This document shows, in pieces, positions 16,753-25,822 of a DNA stretch of 64,000 nt (the first letter of the stretch is position 1; each line of letters starts with the position of its first letter). A program made the translations under genes and the position numbers. Below the pieces are notes generated by a model. That model saw only the letters and a program-made list of their open reading frames with translations, had not been told where the DNA came from and ran no database searches. The DNA is from Pseudohaliea sp964438205. GTDB lineage: Bacteria; Pseudomonadota; Gammaproteobacteria; Pseudomonadales; Halieaceae. The stretch covers positions 23,597-87,596 of the forward strand of contig CAYTJQ010000006.1 of assembly GCA_964438205.1 (NCBI GenBank). Reading direction: 5' to 3'.

Positions 16753-16861
16753 GGGGTCATCGGGTCTCGGGACTTCGGCGGCACTCTAGCAGAATAAGCG
16801 CCAGGCTGGTTATTCGATTTCTACTTAAGCTTAGAACGGGGCCGCCGGCGTCGCCGGGCCC

Positions 16862-16889
16862 TTGGGAAAGCCGCGGCCCCTGCTATAAT
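16862..16889 (+). promoter_or_regulatory. Sigma-70-type promoter upstream of the 37-residue membrane peptide
   Basis: A perfect TATAAT at 16884-16889 is preceded by TTGGGA (16862-16867, 4 of 6 matches) with a 16-base spacer. A GCCCG/CGGGC hairpin at 16896-16910 would sit at the 5' end of the transcript, leaving a leader of roughly 85-90 bases before the ATG at 16985. Confidence 0.55.
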
Positions 16890-16984
16890 GCGCGCGCCCG
16901 CCGGACGGGCTGCGACCCTGCGCGGCGACTGAACGACCGCTCGGCGAGCGACAAGACAACCAGGATTTAAGGACGAGCAAGCCC

Positions 16985-17098
16985 ATGGCATCCCGGAGCA
17001 ACGGCAGTGACGGCGCGGCAGACGCGATAGCAGTAACGGCGATCATCGCCATCGCGGTCTTCGGCCTCTACCTGTGGCTGTCGGGCATGCCCGGCTAG
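16985..17098 (+). CDS. 37-residue single-helix membrane peptide
   Basis: A short frame starting ATG at 16985 and stopping TAG at 17098. It encodes a polar, Ser/Gly/Asp-rich N-terminus (MASRSNGSDGAADA), one hydrophobic helix (IAVTAIIAIAVFGLYLWL) and a short SGMPG tail. AAGGA lies 11 bases upstream, and a good promoter precedes it. The bias to GC-ending codons, ordered layout (polar, helix, short tail) and promoter argue for a real gene. Topology suggests N-in or N-out single-pass; partner unknown. It converges on DUF2970, another small membrane protein. Confidence 0.55.
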   Translation: MASRSNGSDGAADAIAVTAIIAIAVFGLYLWLSGMPG

Positions 17099-17118
17099 CC
17101 CCCGGACCCTCGCGCCGC

Positions 17119-17451
17119 TCAGCCGGCGCCGGCCAGCACCAGCTTTACCACCGTCAGCACGGCGCCGATGAACAGCGCCGTGAAAATGAGGCCCGCCGCG
17201 ATGAAAGTGCCGGCGCGCCCCTGGCGGAAATCCCGCTCGCGGTTGCGGCTGCTCTGCACCCCGAGGCCGGCGGCGAAGACGCTGCTCACCACCTGCAGGG
17301 CCCCGAGGCCCTTCCTTTCCTCCGGTTCCCGGTCGGTTTCCTGTGCCCCGGGCGACGCACCATTGGCGCCCTGTTCCCGGCTGTCCTGTGCCGGGGTTCC
17401 CTGTTCTGCGCTGGCCCGTCCTTCGGCGGCGCTGTCGTTCCGGTCTTCCAT
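17119..17451 (-). CDS. DUF2970 domain-containing protein
   Basis: 110 residues: a long acidic, disordered N-terminus (about 1-45), then the DUF2970 core LGALQVVSSVFAAGLGVQSSRNRERDFRQG and one C-terminal transmembrane helix (AAGLIFTALFIGAVLTVVKLVL). The family is small, proteobacterial and uncharacterised. Start ATG 17451 lies 9 bases after the metH stop with GGGGA between, so it is the second gene of a metH operon. Confidence 0.8.
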   Translation of the reverse strand: MEDRNDSAAEGRASAEQGTPAQDSREQGANGASPGAQETDREPEERKGLGALQVVSSVFAAGLGVQSSRNRERDFRQGRAGTFIAAGLIFTALFIGAVLTVVKLVLAGAG

Positions 17452-17460
17452 GCGTGTCCC

Positions 17461-20400
17461 CTAGTCCAGGTTGGGCGCAAGCCAGCGGGCCAGCTCGTCC
17501 ACGGCCATCCCCTTGCGGGCGGCGAGGTCCTCGAGCTGGTCCCGCCCGATCTTGCCCACGTTGAAGTACCGCGAGTCCGGGTGGGCGAAGTACCAGCCGC
17601 TCACGGAGGCGGCCGGCGTCATGGCATAGCTCTCCGAAAGCGTCACCCCGCAGCGGCGCGGCGCATCGAGCAGGTCGAAGAGGGTGGCCTTCTCCGTGTG
17701 ATCCGGGCAGGCCGGGTAGCCGGGGGCCGGCCGGATACCCCGGTAGCGCTCGCGGATCAAGGCCACGTTGTCCAGCTCCTCGTCCGGCGCATAACCCCAG
17801 AGTTCGCGGCGCACCTGCCGGTGCAGGTACTCGGCGAGGGACTCGGCCAGGCGGTCGGCCAGGGCCTTGAGGAGAATGCTGTTGTAGTCATCGTGGGCCG
17901 CCTCATAAGCCGCGGCCCGCTCGGCCACGCCGTGGCCCGCCGTTACGCAGAAGCCGCCGACATAGTCCGCCAGGCCCACCGGGGCGACGAAATCCGCAAG
18001 GCTGTAGTTCGGGTCGTCGTTGCCCTTTTTCGTCTGCTGGCGCAGCTGGTGCAGCCGCGCAAGGGGCGTGTCGCGGGTCTCGTCCTCGAAGACGACGATA
18101 TCGTCACCGTCCGCGTTCGCGGGCCAGAAGCCGACGGCTGCCCGCGCCGTGAGCCAGCCCTCGTCGATGATCTGCGAGAGCATCGCCTCGGCGTCGCGGT
18201 AGAGCTCCCGTGCCTGCTCGCCGACCACGGCGTCGTCGAGGATCGCCGGGAACTTGCCGGACAGCTCCCAGGTGAGGAAGAAGGGCGTCCAGTCGATGGT
18301 GTCGACGAGATCCCCGAGGGGAAACGCCGCCCAGTCGCGCACACCGAGGAAGCTGGGCCGGGGCGGAGTATAGGCGGACCAGTCCGGGGAGAAGCGATTG
18401 CCGAGGGCGTCAGCGTAGGGGAGCCGGGGCGCCCGCGGCTTGCGGTTCGCCACGCGCTCGCGCACCTCCGCATACTCCGCCCGGCGCGCGGCCACGAAGC
18501 TGTCCCTACCCCGGCCGGCGAGCTGCGTGGCGACGGCAACGCTGCGCGAGGCATCCGGCACATAGATCACCGCATCGTTCTCGTAGGCCGGCTCGATCTT
18601 CACCGCCGTGTGCGCCTTCGACGTCGTCGCGCCGCCGATCATCAGCGGGACGTCGAAGCCCTGGCGCTGCATTTCCGAGGCGACGTGGACCATCTCGTCC
18701 AGGGACGGCGTGATCAGGCCGGAGAGGCCGATGATGTCGACCTGTTCCTCCTTCGCGACGCGGAGAATCTTCTCGCAGTGCACCATCACCCCCAGGTCGA
18801 TGACCTCGAAGTTGTTGCACTGCAGCACGACGCCGACGATGTTCTTGCCGATGTCATGCACGTCTCCCTTGACCGTGGCCATGAGGATCCTGCCGTTGGG
18901 CTTCGAGCCCTCGCGCTTCTCCGCCTCGATGTAGGGTTGCAGGTAGGCGACCGCCTGCTTCATGACCCGGGCGCTCTTCACGACCTGCGGCAGGAACATC
19001 TTGCCCTCGCCGAAGAGGTCCCCGACGACGTTCATGCCGTCCATGAGCGGCCCCTCGATGACCTCGATGGGATGGTCGACGGTCAGGCGGGCCGCTTCCG
19101 CGTCTTCCTCGATGTAACTGTTGATGCCCTTGACCAGCGCGTGCTCGAGGCGCCGGGCAACCGGCCACTCGCGCCAGGCCAGGTCTTCCTTGCGCTCGCT
19201 GCCCCTGCCGTCACCCCGGTAGCGTTCGGCGAGCTCGAGGAGCCGCTCCGTGCCGTCCTCGCGGCGGTTGAGGACGACATCCTCGACGCCTTCACGCAGT
19301 TCCTTCGGCAGTTCGTCATACACCGCGAGCTGGCCGGCGTTGACGATACCCATGTCCATGCCGGCACGGATCGCGTGGTAGAGGAAGACCGAGTGAATGG
19401 CCTCCCGCACCGTGTTGTTGCCGCGGAAGGAGAAGGACACATTGGACACGCCGCCGGAGACCAGGGCCCCGGGGAGCTCCGCCTTGATGAAGCGCGTTGC
19501 CTCGATGAAGTCCACGGCGTAGTTGTTGTGCTCGGCGATGCCCGTGGCGACCGCGAAAATGTTCGGATCGAAGATGATATCGTTCGGGTTGAAGTCGAGG
19601 CGCTCGCGGAGCAGGTCGTAGCTGCGCCGGCAGATCGCCTTGCGCCGCTCGAGGGTGTCGGCCTGGCCGTTCTCGTCAAAGGCCATGACCACCACGGCGG
19701 CGCCGTAGCGCTGGCACAGCCGGGCCTGCTCGAGGAACTCTTCCTCGCCGGCCTTGAGGCTGATGGAGTTCACCACGGCTTTCCCCTGCACGCACTTCAG
19801 GCCCGCCTCGATCACGGACCAGCGCGAGGAGTCGATCATCAGCGGCACGCGGGAGATGTCCGGTTCCGACGCCACCAGGCGCAGGAAGGTGACCATGGCC
19901 GCCTCGGCATCGAGCATGCCCTCGTCCATGTTCACGTCGATGACCAGGGCGCCGTCCTCGACCTGCGTGCGCGCCACGTCCAGGGCGGTCGCGTAGTCGC
20001 CCTCGAGGACCAGGCGCTTGAAGCGGGCCGACCCGGTGACATTGCAGCGTTCGCCCACGTTGACGAAGAGTGTGTCGGCGCCGATGTTGAAGGGCTCGAG
20101 GCCGCTCAGCCGGCAGGCCGGCGGGCGCTGGGGAAGCGGGCGCGGGGCGACGCCCTCCACCGCCGCGGCGATGGCGGCGATGTGCTCGGGCCCCGTGCCG
20201 CAGCAGCCGCCGGCGAGGTTGAGGAAGCCGCGGCGGGCAAAGTCGCGGAACTCCGCCTCCATGTCCGAGGGCTGCTCGTCGTACTCGCCGAAGGCATTCG
20301 GCAGCCCGGCATTGAGATGCGCGGAGAAGTAGCAGTCCACCGCGTTAGCGAGTTCCTCCAGGAAAGGCCGGACTTCCGCGAAGCGGCGTCCGCAGTTGCT

Positions 20401-21156
20401 GCCGACGATGAGGGGCCGGGCGTGGGCGATGGCGTTCCAGAAGGCCTCCGGGCGCTGGCCGGAGAGGTTGCGGCCGCTGGTATCCGGGAAGGTCACGGAG
20501 ATCATCAGCGGCAGGGCCTCGCCGCGGGCCTCGAACACGTCCTGGGCGGCAAAGATGGCGGCCTTGGCGTTCAGCGTGTCGAAGACTGTCTCGATCATGA
20601 GCAGGTCCACGCCACCGTCCAGCAGGCCTTCCACCGCCTCGCGGTAGTCCCCGGCCAGGGTATCGAAATCGATATTGCGCGCGCCGGGATCGTTGACGTC
20701 GGGGGAGATGGACGCCGTGCGGGGCGTGGGGCCCAGGACGCCGGCCACGTAGCGCCGGCGCCGGGGGTCTTCCGCCATGGCCGCGTCGGCGGCGGCGCGG
20801 GCGATGCGCGCGCCCTCGACGTTGAGTTCCCGTGCCAGCGCCTCCAGGCCGTAGTCGCCCTGGGCCACGGCGGTACTGTTGAAGGTATTGGTCTCGATGA
20901 TGTCCGCGCCCGCGGCGAGGTAGGCCTCGTGGATGCGGCGTACCACGTCCGGGCGGGTCAGCGACAGCAGGTCGTTGTTGCCCTTGAGATCACCCGGGTG
21001 GTCGTCGAAACGCTCGCCGCGGTAGTCGGCCTCGACCAGCCCCTCGCCCTGGATCATCGTGCCCATGGCGCCGTCGATCACGAGGATGCGGGCGTCGAGC
21101 TGCGCGCGCAGCTCACGGTCGATGGGGCTGATCCTGGGCGCTGTGTCGATGGCCAC
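17461..21156 (-). CDS. metH: Cobalamin-dependent methionine synthase
   Basis: 1231 residues, essentially the E. coli MetH length, with all four modules. The homocysteine domain has MGTMIQGEGLVEADYRGE at the start and zinc Cys in VGSNCGRRF and GGCCGTGPEH; the pterin domain has VGERCNVTGSARF and VIDVNMDEGMLD; the B12 domain has the DVHDIGKNIV motif with the cobalt-binding His; the C-terminal activation domain has RPAPGYPACPDHTEK for AdoMet. It methylates homocysteine from methyltetrahydrofolate. Start is GTG at 21156 with AGAGG 5 bases upstream. No convincing cobalamin or SAH riboswitch was seen in the 21157-21289 leader. Confidence 0.98.
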   Translation of the reverse strand: MAIDTAPRISPIDRELRAQLDARILVIDGAMGTMIQGEGLVEADYRGERFDDHPGDLKGNNDLLSLTRPDVVRRIHEAYLAAGADIIETNTFNSTAVAQGDYGLEALARELNVEGARIARAAADAAMAEDPRRRRYVAGVLGPTPRTASISPDVNDPGARNIDFDTLAGDYREAVEGLLDGGVDLLMIETVFDTLNAKAAIFAAQDVFEARGEALPLMISVTFPDTSGRNLSGQRPEAFWNAIAHARPLIVGSNCGRRFAEVRPFLEELANAVDCYFSAHLNAGLPNAFGEYDEQPSDMEAEFRDFARRGFLNLAGGCCGTGPEHIAAIAAAVEGVAPRPLPQRPPACRLSGLEPFNIGADTLFVNVGERCNVTGSARFKRLVLEGDYATALDVARTQVEDGALVIDVNMDEGMLDAEAAMVTFLRLVASEPDISRVPLMIDSSRWSVIEAGLKCVQGKAVVNSISLKAGEEEFLEQARLCQRYGAAVVVMAFDENGQADTLERRKAICRRSYDLLRERLDFNPNDIIFDPNIFAVATGIAEHNNYAVDFIEATRFIKAELPGALVSGGVSNVSFSFRGNNTVREAIHSVFLYHAIRAGMDMGIVNAGQLAVYDELPKELREGVEDVVLNRREDGTERLLELAERYRGDGRGSERKEDLAWREWPVARRLEHALVKGINSYIEEDAEAARLTVDHPIEVIEGPLMDGMNVVGDLFGEGKMFLPQVVKSARVMKQAVAYLQPYIEAEKREGSKPNGRILMATVKGDVHDIGKNIVGVVLQCNNFEVIDLGVMVHCEKILRVAKEEQVDIIGLSGLITPSLDEMVHVASEMQRQGFDVPLMIGGATTSKAHTAVKIEPAYENDAVIYVPDASRSVAVATQLAGRGRDSFVAARRAEYAEVRERVANRKPRAPRLPYADALGNRFSPDWSAYTPPRPSFLGVRDWAAFPLGDLVDTIDWTPFFLTWELSGKFPAILDDAVVGEQARELYRDAEAMLSQIIDEGWLTARAAVGFWPANADGDDIVVFEDETRDTPLARLHQLRQQTKKGNDDPNYSLADFVAPVGLADYVGGFCVTAGHGVAERAAAYEAAHDDYNSILLKALADRLAESLAEYLHRQVRRELWGYAPDEELDNVALIRERYRGIRPAPGYPACPDHTEKATLFDLLDAPRRCGVTLSESYAMTPAASVSGWYFAHPDSRYFNVGKIGRDQLEDLAARKGMAVDELARWLAPNLD

Positions 21157-21289
21157 GGGTACCTCTGGCTGGTTGTGGTTGCCCCCGGAGCGGGCCGGGA
21201 GGGCGGCGGTGAAAAGCGGCGTAGTCTAGCAGAAAGGCGGCCATGGGGCTGGTTTCCCGCCCTTCGTCGGCTGTCCGCCGGGCGGGCGC

Positions 21290-21320
21290 TTGCGCGCGCC
21301 CCGGCGGGGCCTGCTATAAT
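21290..21320 (+). promoter_or_regulatory. Promoter of nfuA
   Basis: A perfect TATAAT at 21315-21320, with TTGCGC at 21290-21295 as a weak -35 at a long 19-base spacing. The poor -35 fits a promoter controlled by an overlapping regulator; transcription would begin near 21327, 28 bases before the start codon. Confidence 0.5.
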
Positions 21321-21343
21321 ACCCGAGTAAATCACTCAGGAAG
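21319..21343 (+). promoter_or_regulatory. IscR type-1-like operator overlapping the nfuA -10/start
   Basis: The 25 bases from 21319 (ATACCCGAGTAAATCACTCA then GGAAG) match the E. coli IscR type-1 consensus, as I recall it, at 21 of 25 positions. The dyad CCCGAGT (21322-21328) / ACTCAGG (21334-21340) is kept; two of the mismatches are symmetric (GAGT/ACTC in place of GACT/AGTC), preserving pairing. The site covers the end of the -10 and the likely transcription start, where binding of holo-IscR would block RNA polymerase. Confidence 0.6.
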
Positions 21344-21354
21344 AAGCGTCGACT

Positions 21355-21930
21355 ATGATCACCATCACGGAAGCCGCCCAGGACTACCTCGCGGAGCTGC
21401 TTGGCAAGCAGGAGGACGCGCTCGGTGTACGCGTCTTCATCAACCAGCCGGGCACGCCGAGGGCGGAGACCTGCATTGCCTATTGCCGGGAGGGCGATGT
21501 TCGCGAGGAGGACCTGGAGCACAAGTTCGACAAGCTCACGGCGTGGTTCGAGCCGCGCAGCGTACCCTTCCTGGAGGATGCCCTGGTCGATTTCGCCAAG
21601 GACCGCATGGGCGGCCAGCTCACGATCAAGGCGCCCAATGCGAAGATGCCGCGGGTGGGCGATGACAGCCCCCTCGAGGACCGGATCAACTACATTCTCT
21701 ATAACGAGATCAACCCGTCGCTGGCGGCGCACGGCGGCGAGGTGAGTCTCGTCGAGGTCACCGGCGACAGCTTTGCCGTGCTCCAGTTCGGCGGTGGCTG
21801 CCAGGGCTGCAGCGCGGTGGACATCACGCTGAAGAACGGCGTCGAGCGCGCGCTGCTGGATCAGCTGCCGCAGCTGGCCGGCGTGCGCGACGTCACCGAC
21901 CACACGGACCGCAGCCAGGCCTACTACTGA
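21355..21930 (+). CDS. nfuA: Fe/S biogenesis protein NfuA
   Basis: 191 residues, the canonical NfuA size. The N-terminal half is a degenerate A-type carrier domain (MITITEAAQDYLAELLGKQ...GVRVFINQPGTPRAETCIAYC), and the C-terminal Nfu domain carries the cluster-binding CxxC at Cys149-Cys152 in FGGGCQGCSAVDITLKNGVE. A dimer bridges one 4Fe-4S cluster and delivers it to target enzymes such as lipoyl synthase and aconitase. Start ATG 21355 is preceded by AGGAAGAAG. Regulation by IscR is suggested by the box at 21319-21343. The 3' end overlaps the convergent DAHP synthase gene by 7 bases. Confidence 0.97.
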   Translation: MITITEAAQDYLAELLGKQEDALGVRVFINQPGTPRAETCIAYCREGDVREEDLEHKFDKLTAWFEPRSVPFLEDALVDFAKDRMGGQLTIKAPNAKMPRVGDDSPLEDRINYILYNEINPSLAAHGGEVSLVEVTGDSFAVLQFGGGCQGCSAVDITLKNGVERALLDQLPQLAGVRDVTDHTDRSQAYY

Positions 21931-23030
21931 CCGGCGGTCCCGGCGGCGCCCCGGCGCCGCGCCGGCAGCAGCTCCCGGAGCGCTGCATCGGCATCCCGCA
22001 GGCAGCGTTCCGTTTCCTCCCAGCCGATACAGCCGTCCGTGATCGACACCCCGTAGGCGAGCTCCGACGGCGCTGCCAGCGGCTGGCTGCCCGCATTCAG
22101 GTGGCTCTCTATCATCAGCCCGACGATCGACTCATTGCCCTCGAGGATCTGGTTCACCACGTTCTCGACGACCAGCGGCTGGAGCTCGGGCTGCTTGTTC
22201 GAGTTGGCATGGCTGCAGTCCACCATGATGTTGGTCGAGAGGCCGGCCTCGGCGAGTGCCACCTCGGCAAGCTTCACGTGTACCGAGTCGTAGTTCGGGC
22301 CCTGGGAGCCGCCGCGCAGCACGATGTGCCCGTAGCGGTTGCCGCGGGTGGTGTACACGGAGACCCGACCCTCGTGGTTGATGCCGAGGAAACGGTGCGG
22401 GCGGGCCGCGGACTTGAGCGCATTGGTCGCTACGGTCAGGCTGCCGTCCGTCCCGTTCTTGAAGCCCACGGCGGAGGACAGGCCGCTGGCCATCTCGCGG
22501 TGAGTCTGGGACTCGGTGGTGCGCGCGCCGATCGCCGACCAGGCGATGAGATCCTGCAGGTACTGCGGTGAGATCGGGTCGAGGGCCTCGGTGGCCGTCG
22601 GCAGGCCGAGTTCGAGGATGTCCAGCAGCAGCCGCCGGCCGATGCGCAGGCCGTCCTCGATGCAGAAGGTATCGTCCATGTAGGGATCGTTGATCAGCCC
22701 CTTCCAGCCCACGGTGGTGCGCGGCTTCTCGAAGTAGGCGCGCATGACGATGAACAGCGTATCGCCGACCTCGTCCGCCAGGCCTTTGAGGCGGCCGGCG
22801 TATTCCATGGCTGCCTCGGGGTCGTGGATGGAGCAGGGACCCACGACGACGAAGAGACGCGGGTCCTTCCCGTCGAGGATGTCGCGGATGACCTGGCGGC
22901 TGTGAGTGACGGTGGCCAGGGCCGTGTCACCGAGGGGGATGGCGCGCTTCAGCTCCGCCGGCGGGATAAGGACCTCCTGCCCGGCGACGTTGAGATTATG
23001 GACCGAGTTCTGCGCTTCGTGTTCGCTCAT
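21924..23030 (-). CDS. aroG: 3-deoxy-7-phosphoheptulonate (DAHP) synthase, class I AroFGH type
   Basis: 368 residues. First step of the shikimate pathway: condensation of phosphoenolpyruvate and erythrose-4-phosphate. Seen: FVVVGPCSIHDPEAAMEYAGRL near 60-80 with the metal Cys, YFEKPRTTVGWKGLINDP, GARTTESQTHREMASGLSSAVGFKNGTDG, and VDCSHANSNKQ with the metal-site residues. The N-terminal extension that sets feedback sensitivity is present, but which amino acid inhibits it cannot be read. ATG at 23030 follows AGGAAATCC with good spacing. Stand-alone gene. Confidence 0.94.
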   Translation of the reverse strand: MSEHEAQNSVHNLNVAGQEVLIPPAELKRAIPLGDTALATVTHSRQVIRDILDGKDPRLFVVVGPCSIHDPEAAMEYAGRLKGLADEVGDTLFIVMRAYFEKPRTTVGWKGLINDPYMDDTFCIEDGLRIGRRLLLDILELGLPTATEALDPISPQYLQDLIAWSAIGARTTESQTHREMASGLSSAVGFKNGTDGSLTVATNALKSAARPHRFLGINHEGRVSVYTTRGNRYGHIVLRGGSQGPNYDSVHVKLAEVALAEAGLSTNIMVDCSHANSNKQPELQPLVVENVVNQILEGNESIVGLMIESHLNAGSQPLAAPSELAYGVSITDGCIGWEETERCLRDADAALRELLPARRRGAAGTAGQ

Positions 23031-23134
23031 GGCGGATTTCCTGACCTTCCTGCTAAAGTCCCTCCGGTGCGCAGAGGGCGCCGCATTCTAAAACAGCGGC
23101 GCCGGCTTTCACAGGATCGCCAGACAGGAGCCCG

Positions 23135-25822
23135 ATGGCCGCCAAACCCCTCTTCGACATCACGCCGCTGCTACCCTGGCTGTCGCGCGGCGACACGGTG
23201 CTCACCGCCAACCACCGGCTGGCGCGCTACATCCAGCGCGCCTGGGATGCGCATCAGCTCGCGTCCGGCGCGCAGGCCTGGGTCACGGCACCGGCGGCGG
23301 CGGTCGAGAGCTGGCTCCTGGCGCGCTGGGAAGCGGCGGTCGCTGCGGGCCGGCTGCCCCTGCGCCGCTGCCTCGAACCGGCCGCCATCCACTACCTGTG
23401 GCGGCGGGTCATCGTCGCCGACGACGACGCTGACGCGGGGTTCACCCTTCTGCAGCCCGGGGAGGCGGCCCGGCTCGCGCAGCGGGCCCGCGACACGCTG
23501 CTTCGCTGGCGTATCGACTGCGGCGACGAGGCGATCCGGCAGCGCTTCCGCCTCGGCGGCGACAGCGCGCACTTTCTGCGCTGGCTCGACCGCTTCGAGG
23601 CGGAGCTGGCGCGCCTCGGCGCCGCGACCCCCGCCGACTGCCTCCGGGACCTCCTCGACGACCCGTCGCCGACCGCCGGGCCGCTCAAGCTGGTGGCCTG
23701 CGACGATCTCTCGCCGCTGGTCGATGCCTGCCTGGCGCGTCTCGGCGAGCCGCTCGAGGGAGTGCCGCTGGCGGCGCCCCGCGCGGCGCGGGAGGTGCGC
23801 TGCTATGCCGGGCAGCACGACGAGCTGCGGGCGATCGCCGGCTGGTGCGCGGAGCGCGCAGCGGCCCGGCCCGGCGCAAGGATCGGCGTGGTGCTGGACG
23901 CGGACCCGGTGCGCCGGGCGGCGCTCGACTACCAGCTGCGGCGGGCCTTCGACTGCGTCGATGCCAACTACCACCAGCTGCCCGTCAACTACAGCGCCGG
24001 CCTCGCACTCGATCGCGTGCCGCTGGTGCGCGATGCCCTGGGCCTGCTCGCGCTGCTCGAGGGTACCGTGGACGTGCCGGGGGTCCTGGCCCTGTTGCGC
24101 TCCCGCTTCCTGCCGCTGCCGGACCGGGACGACCCGGCGATGGTGACGTTCGTGGAACGGCTGCGCGCTCTCGGCGCACGGCGCATCGAGCTCGGGCTGC
24201 TGCGCCACGAGGCCGGCCGCGCCGCGACCGCGCTGGGGCAGCGGCTGCTGGACCTGCGCGCCATGACGGAGCGTCCCGGGCGTCGGGATGGGCCCGGCTG
24301 GGTCGCGCTGTTCCGCCGGTTGCTGGCGGCCTTCGGCTGGCCGGGGGCGGGCCTCGACTCCCTCGAGTACCAGCAGCACGGGCTCTGGGAGGAGGCGCTT
24401 GCCAGCTTCGAGCGCTGCGCTGCCCTCGGCCCGCCGGTCGCTGCACCGGAGGCCCTGCAGCTGCTGCGCGAGTGCCTGGGACAGCGCGTCTTCCAGCCGA
24501 AGACCGCCGACACGGATATCCAGGTGCTCGGTGCCCTGGAGGCCGGCGGGCTTGCCTTCGACGCCCTGTGGGTCTCGGGCATGCATGCCGGCGCCTGGCC
24601 GGCACCGGCGCGGCCCAACCCGCTTATCCCCCTGTCCCTGCAGCGGCGCGAAAACATGCCCCAGTGCACGCCGGAAGGGGAGCATGCCTTTGCCAGCCGT
24701 CTGCTGGCGCGCTACGCCGGCGCGGTGGACAGCCTGGTCATGAGTACGGCCCTGGCGGCGGAGGGTGCGCCGCTGCTGCCGAGCCCCTACCTCGGCGACC
24801 TGCCCGCGCCCGAGGAGACGCTCGCGGCCGGTGAACGGGCCTGGCAGGAGCGGCGGGATGCCCTGGTGCTCGAGGCCGTGGCGGACAGCCGCGCCCCGCC
24901 GGTGAACGAGGGCGGGGTGCGCGGTGGCGCCGGGCTGCTCGAGGCGCAGGCTGCCTGCCCCTTTCGCGCCTTCGCCCGCTACCGGCTGCGCCTTGCCGCA
25001 CCGGAGAAGCCGGCAACCGGGCTCAATGCCCTGGAGCGCGGTGTGCTCCTGCACGGGGCGCTCTACAGCCTGTGGGGGGCCCTGGGTGACAGCGCAAGCC
25101 TGGCCGCGCTGGACGGGCCGGCCCGGCGCCGCCACTGCGAGGCCAGCGCGGCGGCCGCCATGGACGCGATCGGCCCGGAGCGGCGGCAGGTGGTCGGCGG
25201 CGCCTGCCTCAGCCTGGAGCAGGCCCGCCTCGCCGCCACGCTGGCGGCCTGGCTCGACGTCGAGGCGGCGCGGCCGGAGCCGTTCACCGTGCTTGCCCGG
25301 GAAGCGCCCGCTGAGCTGGAGCTCGGCGGCCTGCCGCTGAGCCTGAAGCTGGACCGCGTGGACCGGCTGGAGGACGGCGGCGAACTGGTCATCGACTACA
25401 AGAGCGGCAGCACGCAGCTCGCCGGACTCTTCCGCGAGCGGATCGACAGTCCGCAGCTGCCGCTCTACAGCCTGGTCCGCGGCCCGGCGCTGACCGGCGT
25501 CGCCTTTGCCCAGCTGCGCCCCCGCGACCTGCGCCTGCGCGCCGCGGGCGTCGGCACGGCGCTCCCCGACCTGGAGAAGAACCTGGCCAGGTACCTTGCC
25601 GGCGATCCGAACTTGGAAGACTGGGAGGGGCTGCGGGACGCCTGGCGGGAACGCCTGGGCGCGCTGGCCGCGGAGGTCATGGCGGGCGAGGCAGCGGTGC
25701 AGCCCTTGGCCGCGGCCTGCCGCTACTGCGATCTCGCCAGCCTCTGCCGCATCGGCACCGTGGAGGACGCGGTTGCCGGCGAAGGCGAAGAGCGCGGAGC
25801 ATTGCCGGGAGACGTTGCGTGA
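23135..25822 (+). CDS. PD-(D/E)XK nuclease family protein, AddB-like (probable DNA repair protein)
   Basis: 895 residues. The N-terminal half resembles an inactivated helicase as in AddB/RexB (GDTVLTANHRLARYIQRAWD, LQVLGALEAGGLAFDALWVSGMHAG). The C-terminal nuclease domain has LSLKLDRVDRLE and LVIDYKSGS (the PD-(D/E)XK core) and four cysteines framing it (EAQAACPFRAFARYRL; CRYCDLASLC), the AddB iron-sulfur staple. It likely processes double-strand breaks together with the next gene, whose GTG start overlaps this stop (GTGA). ATG 23135 has AGGAG upstream. This pair replaces or supplements RecBCD; no recBCD is in view. Confidence 0.88.
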   Translation: MAAKPLFDITPLLPWLSRGDTVLTANHRLARYIQRAWDAHQLASGAQAWVTAPAAAVESWLLARWEAAVAAGRLPLRRCLEPAAIHYLWRRVIVADDDADAGFTLLQPGEAARLAQRARDTLLRWRIDCGDEAIRQRFRLGGDSAHFLRWLDRFEAELARLGAATPADCLRDLLDDPSPTAGPLKLVACDDLSPLVDACLARLGEPLEGVPLAAPRAAREVRCYAGQHDELRAIAGWCAERAAARPGARIGVVLDADPVRRAALDYQLRRAFDCVDANYHQLPVNYSAGLALDRVPLVRDALGLLALLEGTVDVPGVLALLRSRFLPLPDRDDPAMVTFVERLRALGARRIELGLLRHEAGRAATALGQRLLDLRAMTERPGRRDGPGWVALFRRLLAAFGWPGAGLDSLEYQQHGLWEEALASFERCAALGPPVAAPEALQLLRECLGQRVFQPKTADTDIQVLGALEAGGLAFDALWVSGMHAGAWPAPARPNPLIPLSLQRRENMPQCTPEGEHAFASRLLARYAGAVDSLVMSTALAAEGAPLLPSPYLGDLPAPEETLAAGERAWQERRDALVLEAVADSRAPPVNEGGVRGGAGLLEAQAACPFRAFARYRLRLAAPEKPATGLNALERGVLLHGALYSLWGALGDSASLAALDGPARRRHCEASAAAAMDAIGPERRQVVGGACLSLEQARLAATLAAWLDVEAARPEPFTVLAREAPAELELGGLPLSLKLDRVDRLEDGGELVIDYKSGSTQLAGLFRERIDSPQLPLYSLVRGPALTGVAFAQLRPRDLRLRAAGVGTALPDLEKNLARYLAGDPNLEDWEGLRDAWRERLGALAAEVMAGEAAVQPLAAACRYCDLASLCRIGTVEDAVAGEGEERGALPGDVA

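Noticed and set aside
21157..21289. Cobalamin or SAH riboswitch in the metH leader
   Set aside because: The leader is short and GC-rich and shows neither a B12-box-like sequence nor the SAH aptamer core that I could recognise.
17074..21330. Very long open frame (about 1418 codons) on the plus strand opposite metH
   Set aside because: It mirrors metH on the other strand; its residues are Arg/Gly/His/Val-rich without any domain, as expected from codon bias in GC-rich DNA.
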